From Methylotuvimicrobium sp. KM2 (GTDB lineage: Bacteria > Pseudomonadota > Gammaproteobacteria > Methylococcales > Methylomonadaceae), in NCBI RefSeq assembly GCF_038051925.1, contig NZ_CP150634.1, forward strand, positions 1,860,001-1,924,000: a DNA stretch of 64,000 nt. Reading direction: 5' to 3'. The position numbers were made by a program, and so were the translations under genes. Every line of letters begins with the position of its first letter. Position 1 is the stretch's first letter. The notes beneath the pieces were generated by a model. That model did no database searches and had not been told where the DNA came from. It was given only the letters and a program-made list of their open reading frames with translations. Below, one piece after another: positions 26,245 through 34,540 of the stretch.

Positions 26245-27555
26245 ATGAAACAATGTTTTGTCATCCAAGGCTACGGTAAGAAAACCGATTACACCAACGG
26301 TCGCGAGCTCGATCTCGATGCCTCTTACGAAATCATCAAAACGGCGGTCGAGTCGGCCGGGCTGGAATGCGTTCGCGCCGACGAAATCGTTCACGCCGGT
26401 ACGATCGATGTGCCTATGTACGAACGGCTGTTAAATGCCGATCTGGTCATTGCCGACCTGTCCACTTACAACGTCAATGCAGCTTTCGAACTCGGCGTGC
26501 GTTATGCTTTGCGACCGCATACGACCATCGTTTTGGCCGAAGAGCAGTTTAAAAGTCCTTTCGATATGTCGCATATCGTAATTCGGCGCTATAAGCATTT
26601 AGGAGAAGAGGTCGGCTACAAAGAAGCCCGGCGCCTCATGAAAGAGTTGCAGGACTCGATCAAACAAATTATCGGCAACCCCGTAACCGACAGCCCTGTC
26701 TATACCTATTTGCCGCAATTGAAGCCTCCGCAACTAGCACCACAACTGTTTAAATCGGCGGCTTCGCCTTCCGCACCGAAACCGTCCATTACGTTAGCTG
26801 GAACTTTGCGAAGTCCGGTCGCAGAAATCATTGGCGAGGAAAATCCCAGCGCCAAAAAGATGCTCGACAAGGCGATGGAAAGCATTAAAAACGACGACTT
26901 TTCGTCGGCCAGACTTTTGTTGCAAGAAATTAATAAAATGCGTCCTGGAGATTCGTTCGTAGTGCAGCAATTGGCCTTGGCGACTTATAAAAGCAAACAA
27001 CCTTCCGTTCTCGAGGCGTTGGATGCGGCCTGCGAGATTCTCAAAGTATTGAACCCGGAAATGTCCAACAATCCGGAGACGCTAGGTTTGTGGGGCGCGA
27101 TACATAAACGCATGTGGGAGGAATGCGGTCGTCCGGAATGCCTGGAAAAGAGCATATCCGCTTATGAGCGCGGTTTTTATATCAAGCAGGACCATTACAA
27201 TGGTATCAACCTGGCCTACCAGTTAAACCAGCGGGCCGTTCATGCGTTGCAAGACGGTAATCGCGAAGAGGCTTTGGCGGACTTTGTGCAGGCCAAACGC
27301 GTGCGTAAGGATGTCATTCGGTTCGCGAGCCCGTTAGTCGACAAGTTGGAAGATAAGCATGGACGTTATTGGGTGATCGCCACGCTCTTTGAAGCGGCGA
27401 TAGGGCTTGGTGACAAACAGGAGGCAGCCAAATGGGAAGCCCAGGCCAAAGCCATGGACGTGCCGAATTGGATGCAGCAAACCCGCGAAACTCAAGCGAT
27501 AAAATTGAAAGATTTGCTCACGCAATATGTAGAGTTGACCAACAATAACAATTAG
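26245..27555 (+). CDS. Nucleoside-deoxyribosyltransferase-like/TIR-like domain fused to DUF4071 (TRAFs-binding) TPR region
   Basis: 436 residues. ATG 26245 has AAGGA at proper spacing; the ATG at 26236 overlaps that site. Residues ~1-145 form an alpha/beta fold with CFVIQGYGKKTD, RADEIVHAGTIDVPMYERLL and ADLVIADLSTYNVNAAFELG, the pattern of nucleoside 2-deoxyribosyltransferase-like and TIR-like NAD-processing domains (the E in AFELG sits where the catalytic Glu is expected). A proline-rich linker (~150-190) leads to TPR-like helices, with LGLWGAIHKRMWEECGRPEC and YNGINLAYQLNQRAV matching the MAP3K TRAFs-binding domain. The next gene repeats this TPR region before a patatin. A signal-generating or sensing role is plausible (inference). 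Confidence 0.6.
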   Translation: MKQCFVIQGYGKKTDYTNGRELDLDASYEIIKTAVESAGLECVRADEIVHAGTIDVPMYERLLNADLVIADLSTYNVNAAFELGVRYALRPHTTIVLAEEQFKSPFDMSHIVIRRYKHLGEEVGYKEARRLMKELQDSIKQIIGNPVTDSPVYTYLPQLKPPQLAPQLFKSAASPSAPKPSITLAGTLRSPVAEIIGEENPSAKKMLDKAMESIKNDDFSSARLLLQEINKMRPGDSFVVQQLALATYKSKQPSVLEALDAACEILKVLNPEMSNNPETLGLWGAIHKRMWEECGRPECLEKSISAYERGFYIKQDHYNGINLAYQLNQRAVHALQDGNREEALADFVQAKRVRKDVIRFASPLVDKLEDKHGRYWVIATLFEAAIGLGDKQEAAKWEAQAKAMDVPNWMQQTRETQAIKLKDLLTQYVELTNNNN

Positions 27556-27562
27556 AGGTGGG

Positions 27563-30172
27563 ATGATGAACGCAATCGAAACGGCCGACAATATTTTATC
27601 GGGAAGCGAATTTCCGGATTTACCCGACTTAAAAGAACTGATAGGAGTTTTGAAAGGTGAGCTGGAATTCAGTATAGCGCGCAGGGTTTTGGAAAAGGCT
27701 CGTGACATTTATCCTGAAGAGATTTGGGTCGTTCAACAGTTGGCTTTATGCACCTATAAGGACGAAGAACGCTATCCCAAACATCGCTTTGAAGAAGCAT
27801 TGATGTTGCTGGAATCGATTGGTTTACGCGACTCGAAAAAACGAGACTCAGAAACCTTGTCGTTGGGTGGTGCGATTTATAAAAAGCTTTGGGAATTTTG
27901 CGGACAAATCGACTACCTCTATCAAAGCCTGTCTTTTTACCGGGCAGCTTTTGAAGCCAATCCGGATCGCGATTTGGGGTATGCTGCGAATAATGCGGCT
28001 TATCTTTTAGATTTGCTCGCGGCGCGAGCCGAAAGCCTCGAGCAACGAAACGGCATTAAGACCAAGGAAGCGCAAAAGTTCCGAAAAGAGGCATCGGACT
28101 TGCGCAAAAAGAGTTTGGAAATTTTGTTGGCTCGACAAAATGAACCCGAATTGATCAACAATTATTGGTTTTCAGTCACGATCGGCGAGGCTTATTTCGG
28201 TTTGGCAGATTATGCTGAAGCGGGTGGATGGTTGGCCAAGGCACGCACTTCAAAACCGGAACCGAAAGAATGGGAACTTCAGTCTACTTTTCGCCAATGG
28301 GTAAGATTGGCAAAAAATCAAGACCTCGATGTCCCCGATGAAACGGAAGAACCGGAAACTTGGCATGAAGCCTGGCAAGCATTGCATCGACTGCTGGGCG
28401 ACGAAACAGCCAATGCGTTGATGTGTTATCGCGGCAAGGTCGGATTGGCTTTGTCGGGCGGCGGATTCCGCGCTTCATTCTTTCATCTTGGGGTGATGGC
28501 TAGGCTGGCAGAGGTCGATGCGCTACGCGGTGTCGATGTACTATCGACCGTTTCGGGCGGCAGTATTTTGGGTACTCAGTATTATTTGGAAGTGCAGAAA
28601 TTGCTGGAAGATTCGTCGAAGAAGTTGGATCGCGATGATTACTTGGATATCATCGAAAAGCTGCAAAAAGATTTTTTGCAGGGCGTGCAAAGCAACATCC
28701 GTATGAGGGCATTCAACGATTTTATCGATAATGTCAAGATGTTGTTTTCCAAGGGCTATACGCGCAGTCATAAATTGGGCGAGCTTTATGAAAGCAAGCT
28801 GTATTCTCAAGTGGACGATGGTAAAGCCTACCTTCCGCGCAAAATGCAGGATTTGATGGTAGAGCCCGCGCACGGAAGGTACCAGGGAAAAGCTTTTAGA
28901 CCGAATTTCCATAATTGGCGACGGCGGGCCAAAGTGCCGATTTTGATGTTGAATACCACATCGCTGAATTCCGGCCATAATTGGTTCTTCACCGCCAGTT
29001 GGATGGGTGAACCGCCAGGAATGATCGACATCGACAGCAACGAACGTTATCGCCGGCTGTATTATCGGCAAGCACCGGAAGACAGCCTCAAAAATTTCAG
29101 ATTGGGCTATGCCACGGCGGCCTCGTCTTGTGTGCCCGGATTGTTCGAACCGCTCGTGTTGAGCGGACTGTATCCGAAGCGTGCCGTCAAATTAGTCGAT
29201 GGTGGCGTTTATGATAATCAAGGCATTCAGGGCTTGCTTGCGGAAGGATGCACGCTGATTTTATGTAGCGACGCCAGCGGGCAGTTGAACGATTCGCATG
29301 ATCCGGCCGATGACCCGGGCGGCGTGGTTCTGCGGACCGTATCTGTGTTGCAGGATAGAATTCGGGAAGCTCAATATCAAGATTTACAAGTCCGCTTGGA
29401 TAGCAAGGCGTTGGAAAGTGTGTTTTTCGTTCATACCCGAAAGGATTTGACGCCTCAGCCTTTGGATTGGATAGGTTGCGACAATCCCCGCGGGCAGACT
29501 GACGAAGAACACCTGACATCCTACGGTGTTTCGAAGGATCTGCAAGAAAAAATTGCAGGGCTTCGCACCGATCTCGATTCGTTTACCGAAGTAGAAGCGT
29601 ATTCGCTGATGGCCAGCGGCTATTTGATGGCAGACCGGCAATTGAAGGATTTGGATCAACGGCACAAGGCGGAGCGTAATCCAGGCACTTGGGGCGATTT
29701 CGACATCCAGGCAGCGCCCCAAAGAGATTGGGAATTCTTGAAATTGAAAGCCATTCTGGCCGAGAAACCAGATCAACAGGCAACAAAGCAAAGAATGGAC
29801 TTAGCTTTTCAATTGCAGGTCGGCGGGAGTCTGTTCTTCAAAGCTTGGCATTTGGTCTCCGGTTTAAAGATTGCGGCATTCGTCGCTATCGGCCTCTTGT
29901 TATGGGTAATGATCGAGCTTGTTGCCGCACAATGGAATAGTGTCGTGTTTTCGATGTCGGTCGGCGGTTTGATTGTCGTGCTTCTAGGTTTATTGGCGGC
30001 ATTATTTCTTCCGGCAATAAAATGGTTGAATCCAAAGGAAGAGGTTAGAAGCATCGTGATCAAGGTCGCGATTGCATTAACCGGCTATCTCATGGCCAAG
30101 CTGCATTTGCTGCTTTTCGATCGTCTGTTTTTGAAGCGAGGCCGACTGGCGCGATTGCTGAGTTTGAAATAG
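27563..30172 (+). CDS. DUF4071-like TPR / patatin-like phospholipase with C-terminal membrane helices
   Basis: 869 residues. N-terminal ~260: TPR-like helices with LSLGGAIYKKLWEFCGQIDY, the DUF4071 hallmark also seen in the previous gene. Middle: patatin lipase with the oxyanion loop LALSGGGFRASFFHLGVMA (~295), nucleophile elbow TVSGGSI (GxSxG) and the Asp of the dyad in VDGGVYDNQGI (~550), so catalytic residues are intact. C-terminal ~90 residues carry hydrophobic segments (IAAFVAIGLLLWVMIELVAA; SVGGLIVVLLGLLAALFLPA). Predicted membrane-acting phospholipase or lysophospholipase. Start 27563 is 7 bases after the preceding stop, implying one operon. Patatins are known effectors in several antiphage systems; that role here is inference. 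Confidence 0.8.
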   Translation: MMNAIETADNILSGSEFPDLPDLKELIGVLKGELEFSIARRVLEKARDIYPEEIWVVQQLALCTYKDEERYPKHRFEEALMLLESIGLRDSKKRDSETLSLGGAIYKKLWEFCGQIDYLYQSLSFYRAAFEANPDRDLGYAANNAAYLLDLLAARAESLEQRNGIKTKEAQKFRKEASDLRKKSLEILLARQNEPELINNYWFSVTIGEAYFGLADYAEAGGWLAKARTSKPEPKEWELQSTFRQWVRLAKNQDLDVPDETEEPETWHEAWQALHRLLGDETANALMCYRGKVGLALSGGGFRASFFHLGVMARLAEVDALRGVDVLSTVSGGSILGTQYYLEVQKLLEDSSKKLDRDDYLDIIEKLQKDFLQGVQSNIRMRAFNDFIDNVKMLFSKGYTRSHKLGELYESKLYSQVDDGKAYLPRKMQDLMVEPAHGRYQGKAFRPNFHNWRRRAKVPILMLNTTSLNSGHNWFFTASWMGEPPGMIDIDSNERYRRLYYRQAPEDSLKNFRLGYATAASSCVPGLFEPLVLSGLYPKRAVKLVDGGVYDNQGIQGLLAEGCTLILCSDASGQLNDSHDPADDPGGVVLRTVSVLQDRIREAQYQDLQVRLDSKALESVFFVHTRKDLTPQPLDWIGCDNPRGQTDEEHLTSYGVSKDLQEKIAGLRTDLDSFTEVEAYSLMASGYLMADRQLKDLDQRHKAERNPGTWGDFDIQAAPQRDWEFLKLKAILAEKPDQQATKQRMDLAFQLQVGGSLFFKAWHLVSGLKIAAFVAIGLLLWVMIELVAAQWNSVVFSMSVGGLIVVLLGLLAALFLPAIKWLNPKEEVRSIVIKVAIALTGYLMAKLHLLLFDRLFLKRGRLARLLSLK

Positions 30173-30235
30173 ACCAGCCTTGTACAATGCAGACCGGCAA
30201 TGCGAAATTAACGGCGAAAGATAAAGTGAGGTCTT

Positions 30236-31906
30236 ATGAATTTACTGGACGGACAGCTTTTTTTTGCATTAATCGCCGCGCTGATATTGTCTTGGGTTGC
30301 GGGCCTGCTTATTGCTCGGCGTTATCGCAATAAAGTACTCGAGCTGATGATGGTTGGCGATGCGCCTGATGACTCGGTTGCTAAGGATTTGGTCGTAAAT
30401 AACTTTCCTATTTCACGGCGTCCTGTCAAGCGAGTTACCGAATCCTCAACAAAGCTCATAGCTCCCGGACGTTATTTATCACGAAACCCTAAGGCCGATT
30501 CAACGTTTTCGGCCGATAGTGAGGGTGACCGGTTTTCGGTCGAAGGTATCGATTTGTTTCGTCAGAATTCCCATGCACTTTGGCGGTTACGCATCGCATT
30601 TACGCTGGTTTCGGCTATCGTTGCAATAGTTGTTGCTCTTAGCGCTCAAACTGCTTATGTGGAAGAGGCCTATAGTTGGCGCCGGACGACGATTCTGACT
30701 TTGGTTTATGCGTGGCCGTTAGTGCCTGGAATAGGATTGTTGGAGCGTTGGTCTCGATGGAAAATTCTGATCGTATCTGTGTTTTATATGTTATTGGCCG
30801 GCCTGTTGGTCATTGTAAGCTCTTACGACAGACAGATTTCGGTCGAAATGATGTTCTGGTTATTCGGTCAGCAGGTGCCGTTATTAGTCTTTGTGTTTTT
30901 TATGACCGGTCCGAAATTACGCGCCGTCGGACCGTATTTGTTGATCGTGTTTTTTTTGTTGGCCGCGTCATCTTTGACCGGATTAAGTGTTCTCGAACAA
31001 GCGCTGGGGGACGAACCGGATTCTTGGGTAATGGATTGGGTTTCGGCAACGAATGCTTATTTCGTTTTTATCTTGTTCAGTGTTGCGCCATGGCTGTTGG
31101 CTTATTATCCGGTTCGCCTGCTGGCGAGAGGCGTTGCTACGGCATATCGTAAAAAACTATTTTCAGAACCCTTATACCTGTTCTCCGGTTTATGGGCTAT
31201 TGCCTTGCTTTTTCATGCGATGGTGCTTAGTCATTCGCTCGGTTTTCAGGCGTATTTAGTCTTATTTGCCTGGGTTATTATTCCTCTGTCGTTTGTTGTG
31301 TTGGCCCCAGTGTTGCGGCAACGCCATCAAGCGCCGACATTGTTGCTGTTGCGCGTGTTTCGGTCGGATAATCGTATTGAATCCTTATTCGATCAAATCG
31401 TCGAGCGGTGGCGTTATTCCGGCAAAACTTTGTTGATAGCGGGTAAGGATTTATCATTGCGCACGCTTGAGCCGGACGAATTGTTTACGTTTTTGAGCGG
31501 ACATTTACAAGAACGTTTCATTAGCAGCGAGACGCGGTTGCAACAAGCTTTGCAGGATTTGGATTTGTTACCTGACTTGGATGGTAGGTTTCGTATCAAC
31601 GAGTTTTTTTGCTTCGACGGTACTTGGCAGAGGGTACTGTCCGTGTTGGCGCATCGAGCGAATTGTGTTTTGATGGATTTGAGGGGGTATTGCTCGGACC
31701 GGCAAGGCTGTAGTTATGAGTTGAGTGTACTCGCCGCTATGCCGCATTTACGCAGGCTGGTCATTTTGTTCGATAAACAGACGGATAGAAAAACGGCCGA
31801 GCATTTACTGAAAAACAGTCTTATAAAAATTGATTGGATAGACAGCGATGCGAAGAGCGACTCTGAGTTCTCGCAGAAAATTTTGAAACCTTTATTGACC
31901 GCATGA
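30236..31906 (+). CDS. Polytopic membrane protein with TIR-like C-terminal domain, carrying an in-frame repeat
   Basis: 556 residues. One membrane helix at the N-terminus, then a region (residues ~49-86) that is read from an intergenic palindromic repeat, then about seven membrane helices (residues ~120-370). The cytoplasmic C-terminal ~190 residues have an alpha/beta pattern (TLLLLRVFRSDNRIESLF, CVLMDLRGYCSDRQGCSYEL, RRLVILFDKQT) reminiscent of TIR/flavodoxin-like domains. No known family is certain. It lies 63 bases after the patatin gene on the same strand. The repeat segment keeps the frame and adds about 37 residues. Confidence 0.65.
   Translation: MNLLDGQLFFALIAALILSWVAGLLIARRYRNKVLELMMVGDAPDDSVAKDLVVNNFPISRRPVKRVTESSTKLIAPGRYLSRNPKADSTFSADSEGDRFSVEGIDLFRQNSHALWRLRIAFTLVSAIVAIVVALSAQTAYVEEAYSWRRTTILTLVYAWPLVPGIGLLERWSRWKILIVSVFYMLLAGLLVIVSSYDRQISVEMMFWLFGQQVPLLVFVFFMTGPKLRAVGPYLLIVFFLLAASSLTGLSVLEQALGDEPDSWVMDWVSATNAYFVFILFSVAPWLLAYYPVRLLARGVATAYRKKLFSEPLYLFSGLWAIALLFHAMVLSHSLGFQAYLVLFAWVIIPLSFVVLAPVLRQRHQAPTLLLLRVFRSDNRIESLFDQIVERWRYSGKTLLIAGKDLSLRTLEPDELFTFLSGHLQERFISSETRLQQALQDLDLLPDLDGRFRINEFFCFDGTWQRVLSVLAHRANCVLMDLRGYCSDRQGCSYELSVLAAMPHLRRLVILFDKQTDRKTAEHLLKNSLIKIDWIDSDAKSDSEFSQKILKPLLTA
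30381..30492 (+). repeat. Composite repeat read in frame inside the membrane protein gene
   Basis: The segment begins TAAGGATTTGGTCGTAAATA and ends TTATCACGAAACCCTAA. Its first part matches 23834-23866 and the complement of 50003-50025 and 52025-52060. Its second part (CCTGTCAAGCGAGTTACCGA, then AACAAAGCTCATAGCTCC) is nearly identical to the complement of 51815-51885. In all other places this sequence is intergenic. Here all codons are sense and encode residues 49-86. Confidence 0.85.
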
Positions 31907-31967
31907 ATTGAAAAGCATTCTAAGGAATATGCACAAAATAATTTCTACAAGCATCACGCTTTGTGGC

Positions 31968-32068
31968 GGTTCGGTGACTCGCTTGACTGGGCGCCGTGAA
32001 TACGTCCATGTAGGCTTGACGGCGGCTATCCCTGCCGCCGACACCTGTCAATCGAGCCACCGAACCCC
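31968..32068. repeat. Family B repeat, complete copy
   Basis: Terminal inverted arms GGTTCGGTGACTCGCTTGAC and CTGTCAATCGAGCCACCGAA surround a core with CGTGAATACGTCCATGTAGG and GACGGCGGCTATCCCTGCCG. About 100 bases, lying between the membrane protein gene and the muramidase gene, so it may separate their transcripts. Confidence 0.85.
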
Positions 32069-32145
32069 CTTTCTACATTTGTCGAAGTTATTTCATGTTT
32101 GTTCCTAACGATGATTGGTTTATTTCATTTTTGGAGTTTGATGCC

Positions 32146-33132
32146 ATGACTATAACAAGCTTAATGAATGATGCGCGAATCGGAAGGATTATCGCAGATG
32201 CAAATGATCATGACGACCAATGGAGAGACGATCTACAGCGTTTTTTGAACGGAGATGCTTCATTGACGCGAGCCTCGGCCGGCGAAAGCGGTATCAAGGC
32301 GATTCAGCGCTTACTGATTTTCTTGGGATATTCGACGACATCGACCGGCGCTTTCACGATCGACGGCGATTTCGGTCGCGGTACCAATCGTGCGGTCGCT
32401 CAGTTTCAGTTCGAGCACGATTTGAATCCGGCGATTCGCCGAAAAACGATTTGCTACGAGTGTCGATGGAATACGGCGCGGACTCTGATAACGGTGATAC
32501 CGGACGCCAAATTGACTTTGACTACGTTGGAAAAAATGCTCAAAGCCGCGCTTGATAGAATTGACGCCGGACATATCATGACCGGGCGCTTCGATGATGC
32601 GATCTTTCATTTGAATGCATTACATAAAAGGCGTTTTTTGGATTGCCGGGGCATTCTCGACCGCTATGGAGAAATGGCGCAACAGGCTTCGAAACAAATC
32701 GAGCAAGACAAAGGCGTTGCAGTCCGCCCCGAATGGATTTTAGCGATCATTCGCCAAGAGACCGCCGGCGTCATAAGGCCGAGATTCGAACAACATTACT
32801 TATCGCGATTGAACAAACAGCACCCGGGTGCACCGTTGGAAGAGTTGCGCATGCAATCGATGAGTCTCGGATTGGGGCAGATCATGGGAGCTAACTTCAA
32901 AATGGTCGGAGCTAAATCGGCGACCGAGCTTTTCACCGCGCCGGCCGAACAACAGGTGGCTTTCGTCGCGCGATTCCTAACCGGCAGAAAAGACGCGGTT
33001 AAAAAAGCGAAGCCTGAAGAGGCCGATTTTCGGAGTGTCGCCAGATATTACAACGGGCCGAAATACGAAGCCCATCATTATCATGAGCAACTGGCCCGCT
33101 GGCACCGCGAGTTTAAGGCTTTAATGCAATAA
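32146..33132 (+). CDS. Peptidoglycan-binding domain plus N-acetylmuramidase (DUF3380-like)
   Basis: 328 residues from ATG 32146, the start giving MTITSLMND; an earlier ATG at 32095 adds residues without support. Residues ~45-105: PG_binding_1 repeat (IKAIQRLLIFLGY, IDGDFGRGTNRAVAQFQFEH). Residues ~165-325: DUF3380/muramidase domain (ILDRYGEMAQQASKQIEQDK, PEWILAIIRQETAG with the expected catalytic Glu, LGLGQIMGANFKMVG, ARYYNGP). Such enzymes cleave the glycan strand and often serve as phage endolysins, spanins partners or secreted effectors. No signal peptide is seen. It follows the unusual patatin/membrane protein genes on the same strand, but a family B repeat intervenes. Confidence 0.8.
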   Translation: MTITSLMNDARIGRIIADANDHDDQWRDDLQRFLNGDASLTRASAGESGIKAIQRLLIFLGYSTTSTGAFTIDGDFGRGTNRAVAQFQFEHDLNPAIRRKTICYECRWNTARTLITVIPDAKLTLTTLEKMLKAALDRIDAGHIMTGRFDDAIFHLNALHKRRFLDCRGILDRYGEMAQQASKQIEQDKGVAVRPEWILAIIRQETAGVIRPRFEQHYLSRLNKQHPGAPLEELRMQSMSLGLGQIMGANFKMVGAKSATELFTAPAEQQVAFVARFLTGRKDAVKKAKPEEADFRSVARYYNGPKYEAHHYHEQLARWHREFKALMQ

Positions 33133-33169
33133 ACCGAACATTCATAATCCTATTAAGAACAGTTGTCTC

Positions 33170-33272
33170 GTTCCCAAGTTCTACTTGGGAATGCTTACCT
33201 TTAAGCTCTGCTTATTGTTCGCCAAGCGGAGCTTGACGGTAGACACTCCCAAACAAGAGTTTGGGAGCGAGC
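33170..33272. repeat. Family A-like palindromic repeat with divergent stems
   Basis: CGTTCCCAAGTTCTACTTGG at ~33170 and CTCCCAAACAAGAGTTTGGG at ~33248 have the same two-hairpin layout and CTCG/CGAG ends as family A, but different stem bases. No coding capacity. Confidence 0.65.
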
Positions 33273-33387
33273 AATCTTACGGCATGCGACCCCGAGTGCT
33301 GGAGGCTGCCTCGCTTCATTACAGTGCCAGGGATTATTTGGGGCAAGCGGGGTTGATAGAAGTTTGTCGACAGTGGTAAGTGAGGTA

Positions 33388-33655
33388 TGCATTCCCACGC
33401 GCGAGCGCTCATCGTTATACATAAATTGTAGGGTACGCTGCGCGTACCAAAGCCGTGCCCTGGCGGCTCGGTTGGCACATGAACATTGCGGGGTTACCAT
33501 GGTACGCACAGCGTACCCTACGCGGATCGCCTAGCGCTAGGTGATCCGCGAGTGTTAAGTGACAATAAAGGGTATTGATGTCTCGTTGGTTAAGATTGCG
33601 AAAAGGTAATTTTTGACTTATGTATAACGATGAGCGCGCGAGCGTGGGAACGAGG
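33388..33655. repeat. Family A repeat interrupted by a family C MITE-like element (33408-33634) that itself holds a family D palindrome
   Basis: The A palindrome ATTCCCACGCGCGAGCG is cut at 33407. A 227-base element bounded by CTCATCGTTATACATAA and its near-complement TTATGTATAACGATGAG follows. The second half of the palindrome resumes at 33635. The 10-base target duplication CGCGCGAGCG is present at 33398-33407 and 33635-33644. Inside the element, GTAGGGTACGCTGCGCGTAC and its inverse (33428-33525) form family D, and CCTAGCGCTAGG lies next to it. Confidence 0.9.
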
Positions 33656-33763
33656 TATCCCCAAGGAGATGGCATGATGAAAAACACTGAGGAAAAAACC
33701 CAAATGATTTACTCATCTCGGTCATAGTGGTACATTATCCGGTACATTAATGAGGGCAAAATA

Positions 33764-34024
33764 ATGATAACTATCACAGCAACTGAAGCCAGAAAAACCT
33801 TTTTTGAGCTGATTAAACAAACCACTCTGCAACATGAAATTATTGAGGTGCAGCATAAGTCCGGCAATGCCGTCATCATGTCTGCCGATGACTACGACAG
33901 TTTACAAGAAACCTTACTGCTTCTCTCTCAGCCTGATTTTAAACAAGCATTTGATGAATCTATCCAACACGCAGAAACAGGCGAAGTCGCCAGTTTTGAG
34001 GAGGTCTTCGGAGAGCCTTTGTGA
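33764..34024 (+). CDS. Phd/YefM-type antitoxin
   Basis: 86 residues, usual length. The N-terminal DNA-binding fold is clear: MITITATEARKTFFELIKQT, then VIMSADDYDSLQETLLLL. The acidic C-terminal half (ESIQHAETGEVASFEEVFGE) should neutralise the toxin. The toxin gene overlaps its stop by four bases (GTG start in TTGTGAG), standard for such pairs; autoregulation by the antitoxin-toxin complex is expected. The AT-rich composition and the adjacent hsdR stub suggest horizontal transfer. Confidence 0.93.
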   Translation: MITITATEARKTFFELIKQTTLQHEIIEVQHKSGNAVIMSADDYDSLQETLLLLSQPDFKQAFDESIQHAETGEVASFEEVFGEPL

Positions 34025-34284
34025 GCTGTGATCGCTATCAGATTGAGTTGACCAAGCAAGCACAAAAAGACATTGCCAAACTGACACCTAAATTAAAAAA
34101 CAAACTCAAGGACATTTTACGCCATAAAATTTCCATTGCACCGTACTCAGGTAAACCGCTGGTGGGTGATTTGACGGGCTATTATTCCGTGCGTCTGAGC
34201 TTTCAAGACCGTATTGTTTATCGCATTGAGAATGATCGCTGTGTGGTATTAATCGTTAGGGCAAAAACACACTATGGCGAGTGA
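34021..34284 (+). CDS. RelE/ParE-superfamily toxin
   Basis: 87 residues starting at GTG 34021, overlapping the antitoxin. The RelE fold pattern is visible: YQIELTKQAQKDIAKLTPKL at the start, a KPLVGDLTGYYSVRLSFQDR strand-turn and IVYRIENDRCVVLIVRAKTH. The C-terminal His and the Arg positions agree with ribosome-dependent mRNA interferases of the YoeB/Txe type. Effective toxicity cannot be judged, but no truncation is seen. Confidence 0.92.
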   Translation: MSCDRYQIELTKQAQKDIAKLTPKLKNKLKDILRHKISIAPYSGKPLVGDLTGYYSVRLSFQDRIVYRIENDRCVVLIVRAKTHYGE

Positions 34285-34302
34285 ACCTATGAATTAGGAA
34301 TA

Positions 34303-34458
34303 ATGATGACAAACACCCAAGAAAAACACTTTGAAGCAGCAATAGAACATCATTTTCTTAATAACGGTTATCAGCCAGGTGATTCCCAAGATTTTGACCC
34401 AGAGCTTTGTTTGGAGAAAGACCGCTTTATTGCCTTTATCCAAGCAACTCAAGCTTAA
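34303..34458 (+). pseudogene. hsdR: N-terminal stub of type I restriction enzyme HsdR
   Basis: 51 codons from two adjacent ATGs (34303, 34306). HFEAAIEHHFLNNGYQPGDS followed by FDPELCLEKDRFIAFIQATQ is the canonical HsdR N-terminus that precedes the nuclease domain. The frame stops at TAA right after IQATQA, so about 95% of the protein is missing. It directly follows the toxin gene, as toxin-antitoxin pairs are often carried in type I restriction loci. The junction lies near 34459. Confidence 0.8.
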
Positions 34459-34540
34459 AACCTGAGGTGTTTTGGAAGACATTCACTGAACGGAAACAGC
34501 CAATGTGATTGCCAAGCCTACATGAACGTTATGATAAACA

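Noticed and set aside
32146..33132. Prophage lysis gene
   Set aside because: No holin, spanin or phage structural gene is nearby; a phage origin is possible but unsupported.
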